From an uncultured Collinsella sp. (GTDB taxonomy: Bacteria > Actinomycetota > Coriobacteriia > Coriobacteriales > Coriobacteriaceae): DNA of 38,209 nucleotides. A program made the position numbers and the translations under genes. Of this stretch, positions 31,114 through 38,209 are shown one piece after another; the first letter of the stretch is position 1, and every line of letters starts with the position of its first letter. Under the pieces are notes generated by a model. That model had not been told where the DNA came from, did no database searches, and saw only the letters and a program-made list of their open reading frames with translations. The DNA lies in the NCBI GenBank assembly GCA_900548815.1, contig URLR01000012.1:1-38209 (forward strand), given 5' to 3'.

Positions 31114-31330
31114 TGTGCAAAAAACGGCAAATATGAGTACTGTCACCAATTTAGTAGCAGCGTATTACCGCCTCACGAGCCCTTTTTGAGTTCCGCACAG
31201 CCTGCTTGGCGCCAAGATATTCCACATTCGTTTATTATCTCTTCGCTGAATCCAGATTTTCGGCCCAAGTTTCTTTGTTTTTGCTGTCACTAATCTAGTA
31301 ACAGTACTCATATTTGCCGTTTTTTGCACA
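31114..31330. mobile_element. 217-bp MITE-like element with 30-bp perfect TIRs
   Basis: 31114-31143 (starting TGTGCAAAAAACGGCAAATA) is a perfect inverted copy of 31301-31330. Similarity continues inward for about 20 more bases with a few changes; each inner part is itself a near palindrome (CTGTCAC..AGTAGCAG on the left, CTGTCACTA..TAGTAACAG on the right). The element has no coding capacity and is much AT-richer than its surroundings. No transposase and no clear target duplication are visible. The annotation rests on structure alone. Confidence 0.75.
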
Positions 31331-31364
31331 GAGCATATAACAGACCCCCTATAAAGCCATAGTT

Positions 31365-32474
31365 TTACGCTGGCTTGAGCCCAAAGCACGCTCGGAGCGT
31401 ATTCAGCAGAGCATCTTGCCTCTTTCGACGAGCCTCTACGCGATTCTGATATCGCTTACCCATACGCTGGTGGATGCGCCATGCGAGCGCTTCCATCGCT
31501 TCCATGTCGCGGAGCATTTCGTTGTTGACCGTCGCGACCTCGATTCCCATAGTAATCAAGCCCGTGTTGCGTTTTTCATCATGGATACGTCCCCTCCGGG
31601 AGGAATGACCCAGCTCACCGTTGTATTCCAGGTCAAACCGGGCTGCCTCCTGATACGCATCGCAAACTGCATGCGGCATCCCCGAGATTGCCTGCGCGCG
31701 GTCATCGAACTCAATCTTGTAGTCGGTCTTAAAGGGACCGCAGGCAAATCCGCCATAGGAAAACGGAAGCGAAAACAGAGCGAGCATGATGCACTCCATG
31801 GGCGAGCGCAGGTTTTCTGACAAGTAGGGACACAGACGCTGCAGTTGTTTGGCCGCATTCCCCTTGCATACCGCGAGGTAATCTGCCAGACGATCGGGCG
31901 TCAGCACCGGCTCAACCTCAAAGTAGCCCACGTCTGCTGGCTGGTCCTTGTCCTTTGCAAGCTTATTCGTAACGGGCGAGGTGTAGGGAGGCAGATACTT
32001 CCCGCGATCACTCAGCGAAATCTTAGAGCACAGCTCCTGGGCCAGGGCAAATGCCTGGATACAGCCGACCTCGCGGGCGACGACAACACAAAGGGCCTCG
32101 GGAGATAGACTGCACACCCCCGGTTCCACCTCTAGAATCGAGCCGGCGGGCAACCCGGAGCATACGGACCAGCCCACGCCAGGCATGCGGCGGCGCTGCG
32201 CCGCAGATCCCACCAGCAAGCAAAGATCTTCTTGCACCTCGCCGCTTGCGGCCCCAATCCGCACCAAGTCGGGAAGATAGATGTCCTCGGTCGAGGGCGA
32301 CGACGTGCGCAGCACACGGCGCTCTTCATCGGAATCGAGGTCCTTCCAGCTTATGTAGCCCATCTGCCGGCGTTCGGCGCGCATCATGCGTAGCGCCGAG
32401 GCGCCCGTTAGGATTACGGAAGCCGCTAGCTGTTCGTCTGTCGGCTCGTTGCGCCGCTCAATCTTCACTGCCAC
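31365..32474 (-). CDS. DUF559/Vsr-like protein, possible nuclease fold
   Basis: This 369-aa protein is of a type that seems lineage-specific. The C-terminal half has a pattern like DUF559/Vsr nuclease folds: SPMECIML (Glu, about 241-248), KTDYKIEF (Asp, about 263-270), FDLEYNGELGHSSRRGRIHD (about 294-313) and NTGLITMGIEVATV (about 317-330). The N-terminal half is unassigned. I chose the GTG at 32474 because AGGGGTGG lies just upstream and it falls after the comFC stop; an ATG at 32513 would overlap comFC by 29 nt. It is the gene nearest the MITE-like element. Nuclease activity is not demonstrated. Confidence 0.65.
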   Translation of the reverse strand: MAVKIERRNEPTDEQLAASVILTGASALRMMRAERRQMGYISWKDLDSDEERRVLRTSSPSTEDIYLPDLVRIGAASGEVQEDLCLLVGSAAQRRRMPGVGWSVCSGLPAGSILEVEPGVCSLSPEALCVVVAREVGCIQAFALAQELCSKISLSDRGKYLPPYTSPVTNKLAKDKDQPADVGYFEVEPVLTPDRLADYLAVCKGNAAKQLQRLCPYLSENLRSPMECIMLALFSLPFSYGGFACGPFKTDYKIEFDDRAQAISGMPHAVCDAYQEAARFDLEYNGELGHSSRRGRIHDEKRNTGLITMGIEVATVNNEMLRDMEAMEALAWRIHQRMGKRYQNRVEARRKRQDALLNTLRACFGLKPA

Positions 32475-32484
32475 AAAACCACCC

Positions 32485-33291
32485 CTACCAAACGCGTGCG
32501 ATAGCGAGGCCATCGACCGCTACGGCGCCGGCGCGCTTGAGTTCCGCCGAAGCCGCTGCCATCGTCGCGCCCGTGGTGATAACGTCATCGATAAGCAGCA
32601 AGCGGCGGCCGTGCACGTCCTCAACCGTCTCGTACATGCCTTGGGCACGCTCGCGGCGCTCCTCACGACCGAGTTCGCGCTGGTCGCCATGCCCGTACTT
32701 GACGAGCGCATCGAGCAGGGGAACACCCGACAGCTCGCAAAATGGGCGCGCAATAGCCTCCATATGATCAAAACCACGCCGCCGAAACGCTGCCGCCGTC
32801 GCAGGCACAAACACCACCGCATCCGCACCGGACAGCACACCTCCGTAGCGATCGGGCGCTACGACCTGGGCATGCAGGGCGGTGTCGTAGAGCAGCTCCG
32901 CCAGATACGGAGCCAGACGTCGCTCGCCCGCATCCTTGTACGCTTTAATGATGCGCGGCAGCGGATGCGCATAGACGGCGCACGCCAGGCAGCGGTCGAG
33001 CGCCTCCGCCATTGCCGAGGACGTGCCCTCGACCGAACACTCAGTGCACAGCAAATCCCCAAACGGGGCGCCGCATCGGGTGCAGCTATGACGTGGGTCG
33101 ATGAGCGTGAGCGCAGCCAGGCAGTCTTGGCAAATAAGCGCACCGGCGCGCTCGCAGCCGGCACATCGTGTTGGCGACAATGCCTCGAGCGCCTCGCGTG
33201 CCACCCGCTCGGCAAACGGTAGCAATTCGTCCGCAAACGGTAGGGCACCGGCACCCTGCAGACAGCTCAATATGTTCAGATGGCTCTTCAA
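32485..33291 (-). CDS. comFC: ComF family phosphoribosyltransferase-like protein
   Basis: This 268-aa protein has an N-terminal four-Cys zinc cluster (CAGCERAGALICQDC, about 43-57, then CTRCGAPFGDLLCTEC, about 70-85) and a C-terminal type I PRTase-like fold with VVFVPATAAAFRRRGFDHME (about 159-178) and LLLIDDVITTGATM (about 231-244). ComFC takes part in DNA uptake or recombination-linked single-strand handling in competent bacteria. It starts with TTG at 33291, with GGAGGG 7 nt upstream. That Shine-Dalgarno lies in one arm of the hairpin at 33296-33329. No other competence genes are in the window. Confidence 0.9.
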   Translation of the reverse strand: MKSHLNILSCLQGAGALPFADELLPFAERVAREALEALSPTRCAGCERAGALICQDCLAALTLIDPRHSCTRCGAPFGDLLCTECSVEGTSSAMAEALDRCLACAVYAHPLPRIIKAYKDAGERRLAPYLAELLYDTALHAQVVAPDRYGGVLSGADAVVFVPATAAAFRRRGFDHMEAIARPFCELSGVPLLDALVKYGHGDQRELGREERRERAQGMYETVEDVHGRRLLLIDDVITTGATMAAASAELKRAGAVAVDGLAIARVW

Positions 33292-33295
33292 GACA

Positions 33296-33329
33296 CAACC
33301 CTCCCTACGTTCGGTCGCAGGGAGGGTTG
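33296..33329 (-). promoter_or_regulatory. Hairpin covering the comFC ribosome binding site
   Basis: CAACCCTCCCT (33296-33306) pairs perfectly with AGGGAGGGTTG (33319-33329). On the minus strand the AGGGAGGG Shine-Dalgarno of comFC is the descending arm. It could be a terminator for the upstream PSP1 gene (weak T-run TTGTGTCTT) or a translation-limiting structure. Confidence 0.6.
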
Positions 33330-33393
33330 TTGATTCGGCGCTATGATACCCCGATGCGCTCGGGGCAAGGCGGGCTAAATCCGCTCGCGGGCG

Positions 33394-35094
33394 TTATTCG
33401 CCGGCGGGCGGTTGTGGTGCGGACGAAGACGGGGTCGAGCCCTCGCCACCATCCTGGCGCGGCTTGCGGGAACGGCGACGGCGACGGCGCTTTTGACCCT
33501 GGTCGGCCGAGCCCTCGCCACCGCGATCCTCGCGCGGCTCGCGCTCGTCGCGAGCGGCGCCACGCGAAGCCTTGGCAGCCGCTCCCCCGCCATCTCCGGG
33601 ACGACGGCGCGTGACCTTGACCTCGCCATCCGAGACCTGATCGGCCACGGAGGGCACTGAGGGCTTCTGCTGCGCGCCCGAGGAATGGCGACGGCGCGGA
33701 CGCGGCGCGCGCTCCTCCTCGCCACGTGACTTGCCACCCTTGTCGGCAGGCGCATCGGAACCCGAACCACCCTTGGGGGCGGCACCAGCCTCGCGAGCAG
33801 CTGCGGCGCGGAAGGCGTCCTCGCGCTCCTCGCTCGACAGATGACGGCGGCGGCGACGTGTGGGGTTCATGCCGCCGCCGCGATTCTGCTGCTGGGGCTG
33901 CTGAACCTCGCGCTCGCGAGAGGAGTTCTTGCCTGCGGCTGCAGCCTCGGTAGCATCGCCCGAGCCCGCGCGCTTGCGACGACGACGGCCACCGGCGGCC
34001 TCCTCGGCCTCGGGTGTCTCGGCCTTGCCGCGGCCCTTTCCGCGGCCACGGCCCTCGCCCTGACCCTGACCGGCGCGAGCATCGGATTCGGCATCGCGAC
34101 GACGGCGCTTGGGCATCGACGTGCCGGCCAGACGGTCGGCACTCGACAGGCCATCGCCCACGTCGACGCCGTTCTCGCGATCGAGCTCCATGAGCGCCAG
34201 GCGCATCTCGGGCGACTCGATGCGCTCGAGCACATCGCGCGTCACGCAGTCGGGGCGGCAGTTGCAGCCCTGCTCGGCGGCCTTCTTTTTGCAGCCCTCC
34301 GAGCACGTCATATCGGCTAGGTTGACCTTAAAGACTTTGCCGTTCTCCAGGCGCAGCACCAGCTGCTCACGCGGCGTGTCATACTCCTGGATACGCGCCT
34401 TACCGAGCGGCGTATCGATGAGCGTCTTCTTTTTGGGCGCACGGCTCTTAAAGTCCTTGTACGCCTCGAACTCATAACGCAGGCAGCACATCAGGCGGCC
34501 GCACACGCCGCTGATCTTGGACGAGTTGAGCGGCAGGTCCTGCTCTTTTGCCATGCGGATCGAGACGGGCTCAAACTGTCCGCCAAAGCGCGTGCAGCAG
34601 AGCTCCTGTCCGCACTGGGCATAGCCGCCCACCAGGCGGGTCTCGTCACGCACGCCGATCTGGCGCATATCGACGCGAATGTGCAGCGTCGAGGACAGGT
34701 CCTTGACGAGCTGGCGAAAATCGACGCGCTCCTCGGCTGCAAAGTAGAACACGGCCTTCTCGCCGCCAAACAGGTACTCGACGCCGACCGGCTTCATCTC
34801 GAGGTCGAGCTCCTTGACCAGGCGGCGGAAGTCGACCATGGCCTCGTCGCCCTGGATGGCCAGGTCGTCAGCAAGCTGCAGGTCGATGTCGCTCGCCACG
34901 CGCAGCACGGGCTTGAGCGGCTGACCGATCTCGTCTTGCGGCACCTCAAAGGGATCGGCCGTGACCAGGCCGATCTCGGTTCCGCGCTCGGTGGAGCAAA
35001 TGGCATAATCGGCCTCGAGGATATCCAGATCCTGCGGATCGAACCACAGGTCGCGCGAGGCGTAGGTAAACTTAACGGGTACGACTAACGGCAT
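33394..35094 (-). CDS. PSP1-domain protein with long basic disordered tail
   Basis: This 566-aa protein has a PSP1 domain in its N-terminal half (related to RicT/YaaT), with VDFRQLVKDLSSTLHIRVDM (about 123-142), ARLVGGYAQCGQELCCTRF-like Cys residues (about 153-171), SGVCGRLMCCLRYE (about 195-208) and a CSEGCKKK..CNCRPDC cluster near 265-282. From about residue 310 to the end it is low-complexity, rich in Arg, Gly, Ser, Glu and Gln with runs such as KRRRRRRSRKPR. B. subtilis RicT is about 275 aa and lacks this tail. The start overlaps the holB stop by 10 nt. The tail may bind RNA; this is inference. Confidence 0.88.
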   Translation of the reverse strand: MPLVVPVKFTYASRDLWFDPQDLDILEADYAICSTERGTEIGLVTADPFEVPQDEIGQPLKPVLRVASDIDLQLADDLAIQGDEAMVDFRRLVKELDLEMKPVGVEYLFGGEKAVFYFAAEERVDFRQLVKDLSSTLHIRVDMRQIGVRDETRLVGGYAQCGQELCCTRFGGQFEPVSIRMAKEQDLPLNSSKISGVCGRLMCCLRYEFEAYKDFKSRAPKKKTLIDTPLGKARIQEYDTPREQLVLRLENGKVFKVNLADMTCSEGCKKKAAEQGCNCRPDCVTRDVLERIESPEMRLALMELDRENGVDVGDGLSSADRLAGTSMPKRRRRDAESDARAGQGQGEGRGRGKGRGKAETPEAEEAAGGRRRRKRAGSGDATEAAAAGKNSSREREVQQPQQQNRGGGMNPTRRRRRHLSSEEREDAFRAAAAREAGAAPKGGSGSDAPADKGGKSRGEEERAPRPRRRHSSGAQQKPSVPSVADQVSDGEVKVTRRRPGDGGGAAAKASRGAARDEREPREDRGGEGSADQGQKRRRRRRSRKPRQDGGEGSTPSSSAPQPPAGE

Positions 35095-36212
35095 TTCAGT
35101 GCCTTCCTGATATCGAACAGCATGACCTCGATGGCCAGCTGGGGAGTAACGTTTCTGGCGATGTTGCGCTCGGCGGTCGCGACTGCCTCGAGCGCCCGGG
35201 TGGCACCCGCAACATTGGTCGCGGCGGCAAGCCGACCGATCGTGTCGCGCACGTCTTCGTTCACCACGTCGGCTGCCTCGTCCTGAAGCGTCAGCAGCAC
35301 GTCGCGCATGAGCGTCCGCGCGCTCGCCAGCGCTTCCATGATACCCGAACGCTCGCGCGCGTTGAGTTCGCGCTTGTTGCGGTCCTCAAGCTGCTTCAAT
35401 GCTCCACGCGACAGGTAATCGGCGTTTTGCTCGAGCACCTTTTCCTGCGTGGACTTGACCTCGGCGAGCGGCGCCTTAACGGCGACGATGAGCGACTTGG
35501 CGCGGCTGAGCACATCGGCCTCATCGGCAGCGATGAGCGAATCGATGGCACGGACCATCTGACGGCGAGCATCCTGGCGCTCGGCGCTCTTGAGGAACTC
35601 GATGCCGCGCGTTGGGCTCCCCGCCACGGCAACAGCCATGCGACAACGCGCGATATCCTGACCGGTAGCGCGGCTCACGGCACGCGCGGCGACGGCAGGC
35701 GATACCAGCCGAAACGGCACGCACTGGCAGCGGCTCACGATGGTGGGCAACATCACGTCTGCCGAGGTGCCCAGCAGGATGAACATAACGCCCTCGGGCG
35801 GCTCCTCGAGTGTTTTGAGCAGTGCGTTGGCGGTGTTGGCGCGCAGTTGCTCGGCACGGTCGATGATGTAGACCTTGGCCTTGGCACGGATGGGCGCCAG
35901 AGGCACGTCATCGAGCAGCTCGCGGGTCTGGGCGATGAGGTAGCCCGTGGCGCTCTCGGGCGTGTAATAGTGCACGTCGGGGTGCGTATGGCGGGCGACG
36001 CGCACGCAGCTATCGCATGAGCCGCAGCCATCTTGCTCGCACAGGAAGGCTTGGGCGAGCGCCCACGCGGCGTCGAGCTTGCCCGCGCCGGGCGCGCCCA
36101 AAAACAGGTAGGCGTGCGACGCGCGACCGCTGGCGACGGCATTGGTCAAAAAGTCGCGCACGCGCTCTTGGGTGTCGAGCTTGGCCAGCAGACTTGCCTG
36201 AGCGGGGGCCAT
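35085..36212 (-). CDS. holB: DNA polymerase III subunit delta prime
   Basis: This 375-aa clamp-loader subunit has the P-loop FLGAPGAGKLDAAWALA (about 38-54), the four-Cys zinc site region CEQDGCGSCDSC (about 58-69), KVYIIDRAEQL (Walker-B-like, about 114-124), NALLKTLEEPPEG (about 129-141) and an SRC motif (IVSRCQC) near 160. The ATG at 36212 has AGGAGG upstream and starts one base after the tmk stop; the longer frame to 36233 overlaps tmk. The order tmk-holB-PSP1 is common in Gram-positive bacteria and supports the call. Confidence 0.92.
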   Translation of the reverse strand: MAPAQASLLAKLDTQERVRDFLTNAVASGRASHAYLFLGAPGAGKLDAAWALAQAFLCEQDGCGSCDSCVRVARHTHPDVHYYTPESATGYLIAQTRELLDDVPLAPIRAKAKVYIIDRAEQLRANTANALLKTLEEPPEGVMFILLGTSADVMLPTIVSRCQCVPFRLVSPAVAARAVSRATGQDIARCRMAVAVAGSPTRGIEFLKSAERQDARRQMVRAIDSLIAADEADVLSRAKSLIVAVKAPLAEVKSTQEKVLEQNADYLSRGALKQLEDRNKRELNARERSGIMEALASARTLMRDVLLTLQDEAADVVNEDVRDTIGRLAAATNVAGATRALEAVATAERNIARNVTPQLAIEVMLFDIRKALKCR

Positions 36213-36213
36213 G

Positions 36214-36897
36214 TTACTCGGCCTCCTGGGCAAGCGCAGCGGTGACGGCGTCCTGGGAAATGTCGAGGCCGTAGGCGCGAACCCACTCGACCGTCTGCGC
36301 GAAGACTTCCTCGATGGACGCGGTCGCGTCGATGAGCTTTACGCGGTTTGGTTCCTCGGCGGCAATGGCGCAAAATCCCTGGTAGACGCGCTCTTGGAAG
36401 GCCATGCCCTTAGCCTCCATGCGGTCGGCCGCACCACGGGCTGCCATGCGCAGCGCCGCCTGCTCGGGCGTGATGTGGTAGACGAGTGTGAGCGCCGGGT
36501 GCGTCCCCGCAACGGCCAGGTTGTTGGCATCGCGCACCATCTGGCGATCGAGGCCGTCGGCAAACGCCTGATAGCAGGTCGTGGAATCGTAGAAGCGGTC
36601 GCACAGGACCACCTTGCCGGCCGCGAGGGCGGGCGCGATAACCTCATGCACTAGCTGGGCGCGCGCCGCCTCGTAGAGCAACAGCTCGCAAGTATCGCCC
36701 ATCGCCGTATTGGCGGGGTCGAGCAGCAGGGCGCGGATCTTTTCGCTGATGGCGGTACCGCCCGGCTCGCGCAGGCTCACAACCTGGTAGCCAGCGAGTT
36801 CAAGAGCGCGGGCAAGCAGGCGCGCCTGCGTGGACTTGCCGGCGCCATCGACGCCCTCGAGCGTGATAAAGCTATGTTGAGCGGGCTCAAAAGCCAT
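36214..36897 (-). CDS. tmk: Thymidylate kinase
   Basis: It phosphorylates dTMP to dTDP. The 227-aa protein has the P-loop LEGVDGAGKST (about 13-23), the REPGGT motif (about 43-48), the DRFYDST motif (about 100-106) and a lid region with Arg residues. It is followed almost immediately by holB (1-bp gap), so the two are cotranscribed and translationally close. The upstream 240-bp divergent region carries the 68-bp inverted repeat at 37002. Confidence 0.96.
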   Translation of the reverse strand: MAFEPAQHSFITLEGVDGAGKSTQARLLARALELAGYQVVSLREPGGTAISEKIRALLLDPANTAMGDTCELLLYEAARAQLVHEVIAPALAAGKVVLCDRFYDSTTCYQAFADGLDRQMVRDANNLAVAGTHPALTLVYHITPEQAALRMAARGAADRMEAKGMAFQERVYQGFCAIAAEEPNRVKLIDATASIEEVFAQTVEWVRAYGLDISQDAVTAALAQEAE

Positions 36898-37001
36898 GGG
36901 CGCAGCCCCTTCCTACAAGGCGCGTAAATGCAGATATATATCAACCAAGCCATGATACCCCAGTGCTCGGTGCGTCCCCAATGACCAAAGGCGCCTTTCC
37001 A

Positions 37002-37069
37002 AAGTTGCGGTGAAATAGGGACTGATTGAAGCTCCGAGACCGCCAACAGTTCCTATTTCACCGCAACTT
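37002..37069. repeat. 68-bp inverted repeat (extragenic palindrome)
   Basis: The 23-bp arm at 37002-37024 (starting AAGTTGCGGTGAAATAGGGA) is inverted at 37047-37069 (CAGTTCCTATTTCACCGCAA...) with one mismatch; the loop is 22 nt. It lies between the divergent tmk and zinc-ribbon genes, just upstream of a TATAAT (37095-37100). It has no T-run. Sequence is unrelated to the other repeat families in the window. Confidence 0.8.
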
Positions 37070-37137
37070 ATGATGGGGAATTTTGGACGCTGGGTATAAT
37101 CGTCGTATTGCATTGAAATGTGGCGAAAGGAGTGGCA

Positions 37138-38115
37138 ATGTCTCGGTATTGCGCCTCGTGCGGCAAGCTTCTTGCAGATAATGCCAAGTTCTGCACCTCG
37201 TGCGGTGCACCCGTTGAGCAAACAACCGCGAGCGATAGCCAGCCCGCTTTTGAGCAGACAGGCTCCCTCGATACGCCGCAAGCCAAGGCGGACGACCCCC
37301 TCGCCTATCGCCCCGACCCCGCCGCAAGCCCCGCGGCCGTCGAGACCACGCAGCGCATACCCGTCGCGAGCGGCTCGCCCCAACAGCAGCCGGCTCCCGC
37401 ATACGCGCCCGCTTCGCCACAGACCCCCGCTCCCAAAAAGAGCGGCGCCGGGCCGCTTATCGCCGTTATCGTTGTGCTGGTGGCGATCATCATCGCCCTG
37501 GTCGTTTTCTTTGTGATCAAGCCTTTCGACAGCGCCGCCACGCAGACGACTGCCGAGGTAGCTAAGCTGCACCATGACGTCGACGACGATGACCTAAAGC
37601 CTCTCGGCGATCCCAACAGCCTGTACGACGATGATGACGACGAGGATGGCGGCGAAGCAACACTCTCCGAGCAGAACCTCTACCGTCGCCTGAGCGAATA
37701 CTACGACTTGCTAGAAGACCTCGACAACTACGTCCGTGGCTGCGCGCAGAACTTCAACGGCAGCTATCTGGAAGAGGATCGAACCACCCGTCAAAATCTC
37801 GCCGACGTCGCCGAGCGCACGGAGGACACCATCGAGCAGTATTACGACATCGTCGAGGACCTAGACGTTCCGACGAGCTCCAAGAACTACAGCTCCTGGA
37901 AGGACATCATCGCCCTGTACGACGACCTGGATCACCGCATTGACGCAATCTGTGATGCCTGGGAGATCAGCCTGAAATACGCCAAGCCTGCGGACCACAA
38001 GAATGAGATCGTGGCGCCGCTGTCGCGCGACAACGTGGCGGGCACCAATGACAATAAGTACCGCCTAGACTTTGAGGAGCGCTATCCCGGCGCCAAGCCT
38101 GTCGAGGTGAACTAG
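37138..38115 (+). CDS. Zinc-ribbon single-pass membrane protein
   Basis: This 325-aa protein opens with a zinc ribbon (YCASCGKLL ... FCTSCGAPV, two CxxC knuckles within residues 4-25). A Pro/Ala/Gln-rich linker follows, then one membrane segment (about 106-126, LIAVIVVLVAIIIALVVFFV) and an acidic extracytoplasmic helical domain with DDDDDED near 160-170 and several EYYDLLEDLDN-like repeats. I chose the ATG at 37138 since AAAGGAG lies upstream; a GTG at 37120 includes that RBS. A TATAAT lies at 37095. Similar zinc-ribbon membrane proteins are common in Gram-positive bacteria; the function is unknown. Confidence 0.8.
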   Translation: MSRYCASCGKLLADNAKFCTSCGAPVEQTTASDSQPAFEQTGSLDTPQAKADDPLAYRPDPAASPAAVETTQRIPVASGSPQQQPAPAYAPASPQTPAPKKSGAGPLIAVIVVLVAIIIALVVFFVIKPFDSAATQTTAEVAKLHHDVDDDDLKPLGDPNSLYDDDDDEDGGEATLSEQNLYRRLSEYYDLLEDLDNYVRGCAQNFNGSYLEEDRTTRQNLADVAERTEDTIEQYYDIVEDLDVPTSSKNYSSWKDIIALYDDLDHRIDAICDAWEISLKYAKPADHKNEIVAPLSRDNVAGTNDNKYRLDFEERYPGAKPVEVN

Positions 38116-38132
38116 CGCTTTGTCGTTCCCGA

Positions 38133-38165
38133 GCCGGCAGTTAGGGACGTTCCTAAACTGCCGGC
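38133..38165. repeat. 33-bp palindrome after the zinc-ribbon gene
   Basis: GCCGGCAGTTAGGGA and TTCCTAAACTGCCGGC pair with a single indel around CG. It is 18 bp downstream of the stop at 38115 and has no T-run. It may act as a terminator or belong to another extragenic palindrome family. Confidence 0.55.
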
Positions 38166-38209
38166 AGAGACGATATGAGCAGGACATAAAAACATTGAGA
38201 GCCCCTGCT

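Noticed and set aside
30633..31130. In-frame N-terminal extension of the solute-binding lipoprotein
   Set aside because: The lipoprotein signal begins at about 30614. The upstream part includes a promoter, hairpins and the region next to the MITE, and has no protein-family pattern.
31114..31330. Target-site duplication flanking the 217-bp element
   Set aside because: The flanks (GTGCCG on the left, GAGCAT on the right) do not match convincingly.

Overview
The window looks like chromosomal DNA from a gut Coriobacteriia actinobacterium, most likely Collinsella or a close relative. The basis is high GC with strong third-position GC, Shine-Dalgarno starts, many sugar PTS genes next to low-GC-Gram-positive style lac genes (lacE, lacG, lacC, lacX), and a comFC/hpf neighbourhood. 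The genus is inference; no marker gene is present. The first 46 bases are not biological: they are an Illumina Nextera P7 adapter with index, so the real sequence starts at about 47, inside a gene.

Region 47-7441 holds two tandem lactose-type modules, each a fused PTS EIICB (lacE) followed by a GH1 6-phospho-beta-galactosidase (lacG). A LacI-family repressor sits between them, and a three-half-site operator precedes the second lacE. Each module ends in a strong terminator followed by an array of 57-bp hairpin repeats (three copies, then two); the first two units plus spacer form the same 137-bp block in both arrays.

Region 7442-14576 holds a DeoR regulator, divergent galM, a 157-bp inverted-repeat element, an orphan mannose-family EIIB whose phospho-accepting histidine is tyrosine, tRNA-Thr(CGT), a YhcH/YiaL protein, a 132-bp relic of a nagA 3' end, tagatose-6-phosphate kinase (lacC), a LacX-type epimerase and a flavodoxin-like protein.

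Region 14577-21800 is an N-acetylgalactosamine/galactosamine system: nagA-type deacetylase, AgaS, a GntR/UTRA regulator and a mannose-family PTS operon (IIA, YajC-like, IIB, IIC, IID). Matching CTGGTAGTAACCA operators lie before agaS and before the PTS operon. The inferred route is PTS import, deacetylation, AgaS deamination/isomerisation to tagatose-6-phosphate and LacC phosphorylation. The aldolase is not in the window, and neither are LacA, LacB and an EIIA-Lac, which the lactose branch would need.

Region 22000-38115 is mostly cellular and housekeeping: a DUF2975/XRE pair, a SurA-like membrane protein, a four-gene operon (isocitrate dehydrogenase family, HEAT protein, small membrane protein, beta-hydroxyacid dehydrogenase with a His/Cys-rich tail), DegV, hpf, a solute-binding lipoprotein, a structured leader that I propose is a raiA-motif RNA, a 217-bp MITE-like element with perfect 30-bp terminal inverted repeats, a DUF559-like protein, then comFC, a PSP1 protein with a basic tail, holB, tmk and a divergent zinc-ribbon membrane protein. 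Several different families of extragenic palindromes are spread through the window.
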